Translations under genes and position numbers: made by a program
Notes under the pieces: generated by a model
What the model was told of the DNA's origin: nothing
What the model saw: only the letters and a program-made list of their open reading frames with translations
The model's database searches: none
From: Stieleria bergensis
Lineage (GTDB): Bacteria; Planctomycetota; Planctomycetia; Pirellulales; Pirellulaceae
DNA: 64,000 bases
Assembly (NCBI GenBank): GCA_007745635.1
Contig: CP036272.1
Location: 5,055,498-5,119,497, forward strand
Direction of reading: 5' to 3'
Part shown: positions 8,420-16,497 of the stretch, one piece after another
How positions within the stretch are numbered: position 1 is the first letter of the stretch
Layout of the letters: the number at the start of each line of letters is the position of its first letter

Positions 8420-8511
8420 CCTCAGCCCAACCACCGAACGCGAGCCGTGTGTTGCACCTCGTCCCACGAGACCAACACATCGGCCGCTGGGGCTACTTGG
8501 TTGGGCGGAGG
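8420..8511. terminator. Bidirectional hairpin between convergent genes
   Basis: Nested inverted repeats. Outer arms at 8420-8433 and 8498-8511 pair at 13 of 14 bases; middle arms are TGTGTTG 8448-8454 / CAACACA 8473-8479, extended by CCG/CGG; the inner stem is CTCGT-CCC-ACGAG (8458-8470). It begins right after the + strand stop and overlaps the last codons of the - strand gene, so it probably ends both transcripts. No T-run. Confidence 0.65.
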
Positions 8512-9869
8512 CGGATGTGGCGGTATTCAATTTGGCCGCGATCGCCTTCTAATCCGATCCGGCCAGTGGCGGGGATCTGGAAATCGGTTTCGATGACTTC
8601 GCCGTTGCAGGTGCAACTGGCCTGAGTGCCATGGACCTTGACGACCAACTCGTTCCATTGTCCGGGCTTATAGGCCTTCAAATCCTTGTACGGTCCCGCC
8701 AACCAATAGTCGCGACATTGCAATTGCTTGCCTCGCAAAAAGACGCCGCTGTCGGCAGCCGGTGTGGCGCGAAATTCCAAGACCAATTCGAAATCATCAT
8801 TGAACTCACGCTGCGTCCAGAGCTGCTGGATCTTCCTGCCTTCCGGTGGCGTGGTGACAACCAATCGTCCAGCAATCGCTGCATAACGACCCTTGGGTGT
8901 CACTGTTTTTCCGTCGAACCATTGCTCCTTTTCAACCAGCGGCCAGGTCACTCGGCCGTTGGTCTTGGGAATCCAACGAGCGCGACCTTGACGCATCTGT
9001 TCGGTCGTCGGCAGGAATCCCCAACCCGTCAAATCATGACCATTGAAAAGCACGGTCGCGTTGTCTTCGTATTCAAATGGTTCCGCTTTAGTTTCGATCA
9101 ATCCCAGCGTAGCAAAGATCGGCACCAAGGCTGCTTTCCACTTTGCATATCCCGCTGCGTTAGGATGCAGCAAGTCAGGGAACTCTTCCTTTTTCGCATC
9201 CCCACTGGCGTCGGCAAACAGCGTCCAAGTATCCAGAACCGTGATCTGTGCATCACCGCGAGCCAGATCACCGAACAGCTGGTTCACCTGATTGATTTTA
9301 TCTGCCGGCCGTTTCTTGCTGGCATGACTTGGAAAGACGTGGCACAACACGATTGGCATTTCAGCATCGTGTTTCTTCAGTGCCGCCAGGATGTCCTTCA
9401 CGTTCGCTGCGATCTGTTCCGGGGTTGCATTTTCCTCCAGATCGTTTGTTCCCATCAGCATCACCACAGCCTTGGGATCAAGGTCCAGCACATCTTCTTG
9501 CAATCGGTACAGCATGCCGCGCGTGGTGTCGCCGCTGATGCCTCGATTGGCAACATTCAGGTCACCAAAATCGCCGCGAAAGTTATCTTGCCAACCCTGA
9601 GTGATCGAATCCCCCAAGAAAACCACCGCGTTCTTGCTGGCAGCTTTGTTGGCTGCAAATGTGCTGCGGCGATTCTTCCAGACATTCTTGAACCAGCCAT
9701 AGCGACGCATAGGCCCGACGCCTGGTAAGTCCGCGTCAGCGGGTATCGGAAACGCAACTTGTTTCTGAACATCATCAGCCTGCACCGCAGGCACAGACAC
9801 ACCCAAACAAGCTGATCCAGCAGTCAGCAAAATCAAGCAACGAAACAGGTTTGGCAGGGCAGCAATCAT
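8493..9869 (-). CDS. SGNH/GDSL hydrolase fused to DUF1080 domain, exported
   Basis: 458 residues from ATG 9869 with a signal peptide (LFRCLILLTAGSACLGVSVPAVQA). Residues ~75-265 are an SGNH esterase domain: FLGDSITQGW (Ser), NRGISGDTT (Gly), GTND (Asn) and DLLHPNAAGY (catalytic Asp/His). Residues ~275-458 are a DUF1080 jelly-roll domain (ATVLFNGHDLTGW, DFELVLEFRATPAADSGVFLRG), found in planctomycete glycoside-active and carbohydrate-binding proteins. The likely role is deacylation of an acylated polysaccharide outside the cytoplasm, with the second domain binding or processing sugar. Substrate unknown. Confidence 0.85.
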   Translation of the reverse strand: MIAALPNLFRCLILLTAGSACLGVSVPAVQADDVQKQVAFPIPADADLPGVGPMRRYGWFKNVWKNRRSTFAANKAASKNAVVFLGDSITQGWQDNFRGDFGDLNVANRGISGDTTRGMLYRLQEDVLDLDPKAVVMLMGTNDLEENATPEQIAANVKDILAALKKHDAEMPIVLCHVFPSHASKKRPADKINQVNQLFGDLARGDAQITVLDTWTLFADASGDAKKEEFPDLLHPNAAGYAKWKAALVPIFATLGLIETKAEPFEYEDNATVLFNGHDLTGWGFLPTTEQMRQGRARWIPKTNGRVTWPLVEKEQWFDGKTVTPKGRYAAIAGRLVVTTPPEGRKIQQLWTQREFNDDFELVLEFRATPAADSGVFLRGKQLQCRDYWLAGPYKDLKAYKPGQWNELVVKVHGTQASCTCNGEVIETDFQIPATGRIGLEGDRGQIEYRHIRLRPTK

Positions 9870-9951
9870 GACAGGAAGACTCGACCAGAAGTGAATGGGA
9901 AATCGCAGCAGGGCACCAGTTTAGTCGAAGGCCACGCGGGCAGGTGGATGC

Positions 9952-10686
9952 TTAGACCCATTCCTGCTTGGTGGGTTTAACGACGACCTCAGGAACGTTC
10001 GCACGAGGTGGCAACTCACAGATCGTTTTCACGACCGCAGCGATGTCTTCTGGCTGCAGGATGCTGTCTTTGTGCTCTTGCGAAACGGGACTGGGACGAT
10101 TGTCCAAAATCGGCGTATTGACTTCGCCGGGGTAAACATTGGTGATTCGCACGCCTTCGTCCCGGACTTCGTTGCTGATCGCGGTTCCCAGTGCTGTCAT
10201 GGCAAACTTACTGGCACAGTAGACCACGCCACCAAGCGTGATGGCGCGTTTGCCAGCGACACTGGAGATATTGACCACCAAACCATCGCCGCGTTGACGC
10301 ATCGCGGGCAACACTTGATGAATGCAGCGATAAGCACCGGTGGCATTGATACGCATCACACGATCCCAGTCTTCTGGGTCCATGTCAGCCATCCGGCGGT
10401 TGACGATATTGATGCCAGCACTGTTAACCAGGATATCAGGCTCACCCACTTCACCTTTGACAGCAGCAAAGAATGCATCAATGCTCGCGTCATCGGCGAC
10501 ATCCAAGGCATGGCAATAAATCGCGTGCTGCGACTCGATCGATTGGGCAAACTCCTGCAAGACCTCCAAACGCCGACCACCGATGGCGACACGACAACCA
10601 GCCAGTGCCAAAGCTTTTGCGACTCCCGCGCCGATCCCTGTGCCTCCGCCAGTGATGGCAACCACTTTATTTTCTAATACGCTCAC
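9952..10686 (-). CDS. Short-chain dehydrogenase/reductase (SDR)
   Basis: 244 residues from GTG 10686, with AGGAA just upstream. Classical SDR features are present: the Rossmann nucleotide motif TGGGTGIG (residues ~12-19), NSAG (~87-90), catalytic Ser in NISSVAGK and the YxxxK pair in YCASK. The preceding GRR after the second strand suggests NADP(H) preference (inference). No membrane segment; a cytoplasmic oxidoreductase on an unknown alcohol or carbonyl. It lies 82 bp upstream of the SGNH-DUF1080 gene on the same strand and could be co-transcribed, but no functional link is evident. Confidence 0.85.
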   Translation of the reverse strand: MSVLENKVVAITGGGTGIGAGVAKALALAGCRVAIGGRRLEVLQEFAQSIESQHAIYCHALDVADDASIDAFFAAVKGEVGEPDILVNSAGINIVNRRMADMDPEDWDRVMRINATGAYRCIHQVLPAMRQRGDGLVVNISSVAGKRAITLGGVVYCASKFAMTALGTAISNEVRDEGVRITNVYPGEVNTPILDNRPSPVSQEHKDSILQPEDIAAVVKTICELPPRANVPEVVVKPTKQEWV

Positions 10687-11290
10687 AATGATTTCCTAAC
10701 GAGTTTTTCGATTGATTGGACTGTGGTCAAGATTCGCTGCCGTCTCTGCGGACACAACATTGGCGCTGGAACGCCGTGATGGACGCAGAGCCAAGTGACT
10801 GACAGGTGCGGGCCGGATCGCTGAACCAGCACGCGCGTCGACGACAGTGACCTGAAATCGCATTGTGATGCATGAACAGTCGCCATGAAACCACCCAACA
10901 GCCCGCCAACTGTTTGGGGGCCATGATCAGGCAATCATCAGACTTTGGCGACTGCACGCCAAGCCGAGCAGAGAAAACCAAGAATGATCCAAAGCTGGGG
11001 AACTGCTCTGGCCTTTAGGCATCAAAGGCCCCTCATGAAGCTGAAAGGCTTTAGCGAAACGTGATCGCGTTTCCGTGAAGAACAGATCTGCCCCACGTGT
11101 TCTAACGGTTGCGCGGTCTTTTTTATGCGCTGACGATGCATTCGAGAATTGGCTTGAACAGTCCATGGCGGAAAACTGGCCCGGTTGCCAAGTCCCATCC
11201 CCGCCGGACACAGCCCCGCCGGACATCCACATTTGTTACCGGGAATTGACCGACAAGAAAGGTTAGCGCATCGCAACCGCACAAACCGGG
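10687..11290. other. 604-bp intergenic region
   Basis: No supported gene; several short frames are atypical in composition. A 15-bp-period duplication with core CCCCGCCGGACA occurs at 11199-11210 and 11214-11225. A promoter for the SDR gene should lie near 10700-10900 on the minus strand but no clear boxes were found. Confidence 0.4.
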
Positions 11291-12313
11291 TCAAGACGTT
11301 GAATCACTTGCAGGCGCCGTTTTGGCGGCACCTGTGTCACTGATGATGGCCGTGCAGATCACGGCGATGGTTGCCGCATAGATCAAGTGCTGAGACAACA
11401 GTGCGACAATCAAGCACCAAACCCAAACCAACGCCACGCCCCATTGGCGCGCTGTATTCCACTGGGTTGGCGCACGTTGCCAGGCCAGAAAAATCCCCAG
11501 CGGCAAAGCGATCACCAAAAACATCGTCGTGGATTCGTACACCCAGGGGACCTCGAACCAAGTCCCTCGCACAGAAATCAAGCGATCTTCAGCGGGGGCG
11601 TTCAGAACATAAGCCCCCGTCCCATCCCACCAACAGCGACCAGCCAACATCGTCGCCGTTGTCATCACAGCGATCAAGGTTACCTGACACGACAGCAAGC
11701 GGCGCGACAATGTGTTTCTCCAGTGCAGCGCAATGAAACGCTTGGAAGCATCCAGCGGGGCCACCGGAGCAATCGCGATCGCGGCCAGCGAAACACTTAA
11801 AATCGGCTCCGCAATGCTCGACAGGATCGAGATCCGATTAGCCCAGCCAACAAACCAGATCCAGAGCAGCAACGGCGCCACAGAATTCATCAGCCGCAGC
11901 ACGCGTCCGCGAGGCAGTTTTTCCGTTGGCACCTGCGACGAGGGAATCACCAACGCAACCCATCCCGCAAGCGCGATCCCAATCAACACATACAGCTGAT
12001 AAACCCAGGTCGCTTCAGCCCATAACGTGCCCTGAAACAAACTGTCCCAAAGAAACAGAGGACTGATCAACCACCGCGCCTCTTCAGCAAACCCCGCGTC
12101 ACGCAGGAAGCCAGATAAGTTGGTTGATGACGCTGGTCCGCCGTAGGAATACCACAACGACAAATCGCCCCAGGCGGAGGCGAAATAGACGGCGACAATG
12201 ACCGCTAATCCTTGGCGAACGCGATCCAGTCCACCCGCTCTGGAGGGTTGGAACCAAAACCGAAACCATGCGTTGCCGGTCTGAGATGATTGAACGTGAT
12301 CGGCCTGGCTCAT
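11291..12313 (-). CDS. Polytopic membrane protein, HTTM-like
   Basis: 340 residues from ATG 12313 with about eight hydrophobic helices. The pattern GLDRVRQGLAVIVAVYF at the start and IWFVGWANR...EPILSVSLAAIAIAP in the middle resemble the horizontally transferred transmembrane (HTTM) family related to vitamin-K-dependent gamma-carboxylase. No carboxylase activity can be inferred. Its start overlaps the last 4 bp of the upstream gene at 12310, so the two are translationally coupled and probably form a complex. Family placement is moderate. Confidence 0.6.
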   Translation of the reverse strand: MSQADHVQSSQTGNAWFRFWFQPSRAGGLDRVRQGLAVIVAVYFASAWGDLSLWYSYGGPASSTNLSGFLRDAGFAEEARWLISPLFLWDSLFQGTLWAEATWVYQLYVLIGIALAGWVALVIPSSQVPTEKLPRGRVLRLMNSVAPLLLWIWFVGWANRISILSSIAEPILSVSLAAIAIAPVAPLDASKRFIALHWRNTLSRRLLSCQVTLIAVMTTATMLAGRCWWDGTGAYVLNAPAEDRLISVRGTWFEVPWVYESTTMFLVIALPLGIFLAWQRAPTQWNTARQWGVALVWVWCLIVALLSQHLIYAATIAVICTAIISDTGAAKTAPASDSTS

Positions 12314-13113
12314 TGCTCTGCCCCCGTTTCCGGGTCGGCGGACTTGATGCCCGGGTCGCCCGATGGTGGTTCGCCTGATGGTGGTTCGCCTGGGTCTGCC
12401 GCGCGAGCAAAGGTCGTTTGTGCACGGGGGCGAACAGCGACAAGATGCAACTGGTCCTCGCGTCGAGTCACACGTGCCAAATAGGCCACCGGCCTGGCGT
12501 CTTGCTCGACCGTCGTCAACTCCGTTGGCAATCGAACAATGCGGACCGCAGCCACGGTAGGGTCAAAGCGAATGAACGGACCAATCAGCGTTGCCGCCAA
12601 CCCGCTACGCTCCGAATCACTGAGCAGAGACACCCAGCGCATCCAGCGGCTGTAACGATCATTGCCAGCCAATCCCGCCGGCCCCAACGGAGCAACGGTT
12701 TCCCATTCAACACCGGGCTCCAGTTTAAAATCACTGAGGGCTTGGCCTTCGCGAAGCCGTGCAACCTGCAGTCGATGCGGCTGATCTTGTGAGTTATTGT
12801 GGCCCAGAAACAGACGCCGCTGATCGGCATCAAAATGCGTCATCCGCGAATAGGGAATCGCCGCGTTCAGATAACGAGCCTGCATGTCCGACATGTCCAC
12901 CGTGGCCGCATAGGAGAGAAACAGTGTGACGAAATGCAATGCCACCGCCGCCGAAATCATGCCGGCCCAGGTCGCTGAAACGCTGCGAACAGCGACGGCG
13001 TCTGGGGTTTCAGCGGACGCCGACTGGCTCTCCGACTCATCCGGACCAGCATTGGAAACAGAGACCTCTTGTGAGACTTCTGCAGGCAATTCAGAACGGG
13101 GGATCTCACTCAT
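12310..13113 (-). CDS. Single-pass membrane protein coupled to the HTTM-like gene
   Basis: About 267 residues from ATG 13113 (MSEIPRSELPAEV...); the frame stays open to ATG 13194 and 13275, which would add 27 or 54 residues. An acidic Ser/Glu-rich N-terminal tail precedes one helix (WAGMISAAVALHFVTLFLSYAA). A periplasmic domain of ~170 residues follows, and the tail is Pro/Gly-rich, ending in a 5-residue duplication GEPPS. The arrangement matches the small subunit often encoded beside HTTM-like proteins in planctomycetes, but I cannot name it. No enzymatic motif seen. Confidence 0.6.
   Translation of the reverse strand: MSEIPRSELPAEVSQEVSVSNAGPDESESQSASAETPDAVAVRSVSATWAGMISAAVALHFVTLFLSYAATVDMSDMQARYLNAAIPYSRMTHFDADQRRLFLGHNNSQDQPHRLQVARLREGQALSDFKLEPGVEWETVAPLGPAGLAGNDRYSRWMRWVSLLSDSERSGLAATLIGPFIRFDPTVAAVRIVRLPTELTTVEQDARPVAYLARVTRREDQLHLVAVRPRAQTTFARAADPGEPPSGEPPSGDPGIKSADPETGAEQ
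12362..12391 (+). repeat. 15-bp tandem duplication in the 3' end of the membrane-protein gene
   Basis: gatggtggttcgcct is repeated head to tail (12362-12376, 12377-12391), doubling GEPPS in the encoded tail and keeping the frame. Confidence 0.9.
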
Positions 13114-13725
13114 GCTGACCGACGGGTTGGGGACGAAAAACGCCTCGTACAAAGCATTTTGCAGACGCGAAGCCAACGAAGCTTCGCCAAACATCCTAGT
13201 CGCCCCAGTTAGAACCACCAGATCCAATTGCCAAGGACTCGCCCTCAGCGACGGCGCGGGGCAGAATTTCGCCATTCATAAGGTGATTCGCAGCCTTCTC
13301 CGCCCTGACCGACTGCACACAGCACCACCGGCGAGTCTGTTCCACCGGGCCTGTTCCACCCAGTGTGTTCACTGGCCTAGCGGTCATCGCGCTAGCCAGC
13401 CGGCCACTGACTGGAATCCCAAACACCATCGAGCGACGCCAATCGCGAAAACAGCAGTGTTTTGCCTCAAGAAACCACCACACTCTCGGTTAGTGGTCCC
13501 ACCCTCCACAGGTGCGACTCCCGATTCAAGCTTCTCAACCGAGCGGCGAGGCAAGAAATTTTATCTTTCATAAAAACAGAGGCGTTGACCGAACTTTCAA
13601 GCCGGGATACAGTCTTGGTCCGATGAAAGGTACATGAAGGCGACGCGTTAGTGACTGCCGACTTTCTCTTTAGCAGTCCATTGGCAAGTGTTCTCACTGG
13701 CCAATGAATCGCTGTTTCATCACAC
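13114..13725. other. Region upstream of the membrane-protein pair and tRNA-His
   Basis: Holds the possible N-terminal extension of the preceding minus-strand gene (to 13275), then non-coding sequence. No convincing promoter boxes or gene were found; a + strand open frame across 12926-13573 is the antisense shadow of the gene. Confidence 0.4.
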
Positions 13726-13800
13726 GGTGGGTGTAGCTCAGTTGGTTAGAGCACTGGATTGTGGTTCCAGATGTCGCGGGTTCGAATCCCGTCACTCACC
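13726..13800 (+). tRNA. tRNA-His (anticodon GTG)
   Basis: Complete cloverleaf. The acceptor stem GTGGGTG pairs with CACTCAC (one G-T wobble). D-loop AGCTCAGTTGGTTAGAGC, anticodon stem CTGGA/TCCAG with GTG at 13761-13763, T-arm GCGGGTTCGAATCCCGT. A genomic G at 13726 opposes the discriminator C at 13800, the extra G-1 identity element of bacterial tRNA-His. The 3' CCA is not encoded (CTG follows). Confidence 0.95.
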
Positions 13801-14160
13801 CTGTTTCTGACGCAAGCCTTCTCTTGGGGAGCTTCTGATTGCGTCTGGTCGGCAGTGGTCATTGAAAGTCACCGCTGTGTGATGCTGGGCCCGACTGTGA
13901 TGGCTGAACAGGTTTCTTTGGCTCATCAGGTTTCAATGGCTCAACAGCCAGTCCCACGGCTTGGCCACTTTCTAAGCAACCACTTGTCGTGAAAACCTGT
14001 TGGCAAACGATCGCCAGCGCAGCGAATTCGGATCATCCTGGGTTCTCAAACGCGGTCAGCGGCGGATCAAGGATTGCTTTGAGCTACAATCCTGGCTCTC
14101 GCCTCTTTTTCCCCGCCTGGCTATCGCGCTGGCCCCGCCCAAGACAACGGACGATATTTG
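13801..14160. other. 360-bp intergenic region with an 18-bp-period repeat
   Basis: Three GGCT-starting units at 13902, 13920 and 13938 (core GGCTCATCAGGTTTC) form a degenerate 18-bp tandem. No gene is supported. Confidence 0.5.
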
Positions 14161-15747
14161 ATGAATTGCTTGAGGATCCTTCGCCTGACTGCATTTAGCG
14201 TGACGGCAATCTGCTTGTCCACCGTTTGTTCCGCCCAGCGAACCAGCATGCAATGGGCACAAGGGCCTGGGCCTCGGTACGACTTCACGACCGCCAGCAG
14301 TGACTTTCCATCGACCTGGAGCGTCGTGAACCACAGCAACATCCGCTGGCAGGCCACGCTACCGGAGACCGGCCAGTCGGCGCCCATCGTGGTCGGTGAC
14401 CGAGTTTTTGTCACAACCATGCAGCCTGTGCAACAGGAGAGCAGTGTTGGCAACAACATCGTGGTGTACTGTTTTGCTGCGGCCGATGGCTCATTGCTTT
14501 GGAAGCAAGAGGTGAGCGGTGGCTACATGACCAAACTGAGCGCCCCATTTGGCGACGCTTCGGCGCCCTCACCGGTCAGTGATGGAACGCGACTCTGGGT
14601 CCTCAATCCAACCGGAACGCTCGCCTGTTTTGACATGCAAGGCAAGCGATTGTGGCAGATGGATCATCTCTCCGTCTCACGAACTCAGCCGATTCTTTGG
14701 GAAGGAAAACTGATCCTGCATCGACAAGTCTATCGGCCTGACGAAAAGGGTCACTTCACGCACGAAAATCGCGACGCGCCGCTCGAACGCTGGACGCAAC
14801 TGCAAGCGTTGGACTGCGAAACAGCCAAAGTCGTTTGGACAAGCACCTGCGGCGCCAACATGGGCTGCGTCCCACTTTTGCAGACTCTCTCCGATGGCAG
14901 TCCCGTGCTGGTGGTTGGGCGTGGCGGTGGCCATGGACCACCGGAAAAGCCAGAAGGCGTCTCCATGATTGATGCCAATGACGGCACGACGCTGTGGACG
15001 TTGCCGCTGCCATCGTTCATGTCAACACAGACCTACCCTGTTGCTGATGATCAGGTGCTTGTGTTTCACAAAGGCGACCACCTTTGGGTTGACGCGAAGA
15101 CCGGCAAAATCAGTCAACAACGATCGATTGTGACCGACATCATGGTGCGACGCTGGACCCAAGATGGCTGGGTATCGACGAAAGAATCCCTAGCCGACAA
15201 GAAACCTCGCTCGATCACTCAGCAATCCAACTTGCGAGTCGGCAAGTACCATTACTTCCGCAGTTACACACGGAATTACTTGGGACGTGTGAACATTCAC
15301 AACGGCCAGGTTGAATACTTGGAGCTTCCCATTCAAGTGCTGCGGCAACCGGGTCATCCCGATGTTGTGCAGTGGCGAAACAGCCACACCGAAGAGGCAC
15401 TCAAACGCAGCAAAGCGGTCAAAGATCCCGTCATGCGTTTCAACAACGTGACGAATTCTCGTGGAATCAAAGTCATGGGCGATGCACGGGCGCAGGGCAG
15501 CGGGTGGGGTCACATTTGCGCCCCGATTCCGACCGCTGCAGGGGATCGCTTGATCGTTCCGTTGATGAGCGGCCTGGTGTTTGTCATTGACGCCCAAGCC
15601 GAAGCCTGGGATGAAACAGCCGTGCTGGGGACAAACGATCTGGGGCCGCTAGGAGACTCGTTCACCCGAGCCAGTCTAACGCCGGTTTCCGATGGACTTT
15701 ATGCACACACCATCGGTAAACTGATTGCCATCGGCAGCCAACACTAG
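14161..15747 (+). CDS. Secreted PQQ-like beta-propeller protein
   Basis: 528 residues from ATG 14161 with signal peptide MNCLRILRLTAFSVTAICLSTVCSA. Repeated blades of the PQQ-like (quinoprotein/WD) propeller are visible: APIVVGDRVFVTT, AADGSLLWKQEV, SDGTRLWVLNPTGTLACFD, DANDGTTLWTLPLP and DAKTGKI. No quinone-ligand or heme motif stands out, so it is more likely a structural or binding propeller than a PQQ dehydrogenase. Planctomycetes encode many such proteins, often linked to outer-membrane or sulfatase functions. Monocistronic; role unknown. Confidence 0.8.
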   Translation: MNCLRILRLTAFSVTAICLSTVCSAQRTSMQWAQGPGPRYDFTTASSDFPSTWSVVNHSNIRWQATLPETGQSAPIVVGDRVFVTTMQPVQQESSVGNNIVVYCFAAADGSLLWKQEVSGGYMTKLSAPFGDASAPSPVSDGTRLWVLNPTGTLACFDMQGKRLWQMDHLSVSRTQPILWEGKLILHRQVYRPDEKGHFTHENRDAPLERWTQLQALDCETAKVVWTSTCGANMGCVPLLQTLSDGSPVLVVGRGGGHGPPEKPEGVSMIDANDGTTLWTLPLPSFMSTQTYPVADDQVLVFHKGDHLWVDAKTGKISQQRSIVTDIMVRRWTQDGWVSTKESLADKKPRSITQQSNLRVGKYHYFRSYTRNYLGRVNIHNGQVEYLELPIQVLRQPGHPDVVQWRNSHTEEALKRSKAVKDPVMRFNNVTNSRGIKVMGDARAQGSGWGHICAPIPTAAGDRLIVPLMSGLVFVIDAQAEAWDETAVLGTNDLGPLGDSFTRASLTPVSDGLYAHTIGKLIAIGSQH

Positions 15748-15822
15748 CCATCAATACTATCCTGTTAGAACCGAACGTGGTTCCAACATCCATTTGGCAA
15801 ACTTTACACTTGAAGACCATCC

Positions 15823-16155
15823 ATGACTGAACGCAAGCGATGCAAGCCCTGCGAAGGCGGAGTGCCAAAACTGACCCCAGCAGAGGCAGTCGAGCAGGGC
15901 AAGGAAACGCCCTTGTGGGAAATCGATGACGAATCCTTGGCGATTACACGCACCTTCAAATGCAATCGGTTCACCGACGCAGTCGAACTGATCAACAAGA
16001 TTGCCGAAATCGCCGAAGACCAGGGGCACCACCCGGATTTGCATCTAACCGGTTACCGCAATCTGAAGGTGCTGTTGACGACGCATGCGATCAGTGGATT
16101 GAGCGAAAACGACTTCATCGTCGCTGGCGATATCGATCGCGTTTGCGGATCTTAG
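15823..16155 (+). CDS. phhB: Pterin-4a-carbinolamine dehydratase
   Basis: 110 residues from ATG 15823. The catalytic signature EDQGHHPDLHLTGY (residues ~65-78) and the C-terminal THAISGLSENDFIVAGDID are typical of PCD/DCoH, which dehydrates 4a-hydroxytetrahydrobiopterin during recycling of the pterin cofactor. The N-terminal CKPCEGG is a common bacterial variant. No aromatic amino acid hydroxylase is nearby, so this is either an unlinked recycling enzyme or one with a moonlighting role. It abuts the next gene with no spacer (TAG then ATG), implying an operon. Confidence 0.92.
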   Translation: MTERKRCKPCEGGVPKLTPAEAVEQGKETPLWEIDDESLAITRTFKCNRFTDAVELINKIAEIAEDQGHHPDLHLTGYRNLKVLLTTHAISGLSENDFIVAGDIDRVCGS

Positions 16156-16497
16156 ATGAGCACGATCCCAAGACATCGCGCACTGAGCCTGCTTTCTGAA
16201 TGCACCGGCGACGACATTTGGAGCATTGAGCACTGCCGTGATCGCCGCGTGCCGGAACTCTGGATCGGTGAACTTGCCGATGCCTTCGAATCCGGCTACC
16301 GATCGGATCAGGAAACCATCTATACCGATCAAGGCATGACCAACCAGTATCAAGGCGTGCGCGATGTCGACTTGGCCATCCGCTTGGCGGCCGAACTAGG
16401 CATTCACATTTCAGCGCAGCAACAAGCGCGCTACAGTCGGCAGCGTCTTGTCCAAGCCATCAAAGACTCGTTGATGGCGGGTGACGATGAACTTTAG
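16156..16497 (+). CDS. Small conserved-looking protein coupled to PCD
   Basis: 113 residues from ATG 16156, the base after the phhB stop. Acidic, predicted mostly helical, with no signal peptide, membrane segment or recognised motif; it contains W-S-I-E-H-C-R-D-R-R-V-P-E-L-W and a Gln-rich C-terminal helix. The tight coupling suggests a partner of the pterin enzyme, but no function can be named. Its last 4 bases overlap the end of the convergent aminotransferase gene. Confidence 0.65.
   Translation: MSTIPRHRALSLLSECTGDDIWSIEHCRDRRVPELWIGELADAFESGYRSDQETIYTDQGMTNQYQGVRDVDLAIRLAAELGIHISAQQQARYSRQRLVQAIKDSLMAGDDEL

Noticed and set aside
8631-9728. 365-codon + strand frame
   Set aside because: Antisense to the SGNH-DUF1080 gene, whose protein is clearly homologous; the + frame shows no motifs.
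10927-11294. Two overlapping minus-strand frames upstream of the SDR gene
   Set aside because: No motif, no ribosome site, overlapping each other; probable chance frames.
12926-13573. 215-codon + strand frame
   Set aside because: Mostly antisense to the membrane-protein gene; the rest lies in non-coding sequence without motifs.
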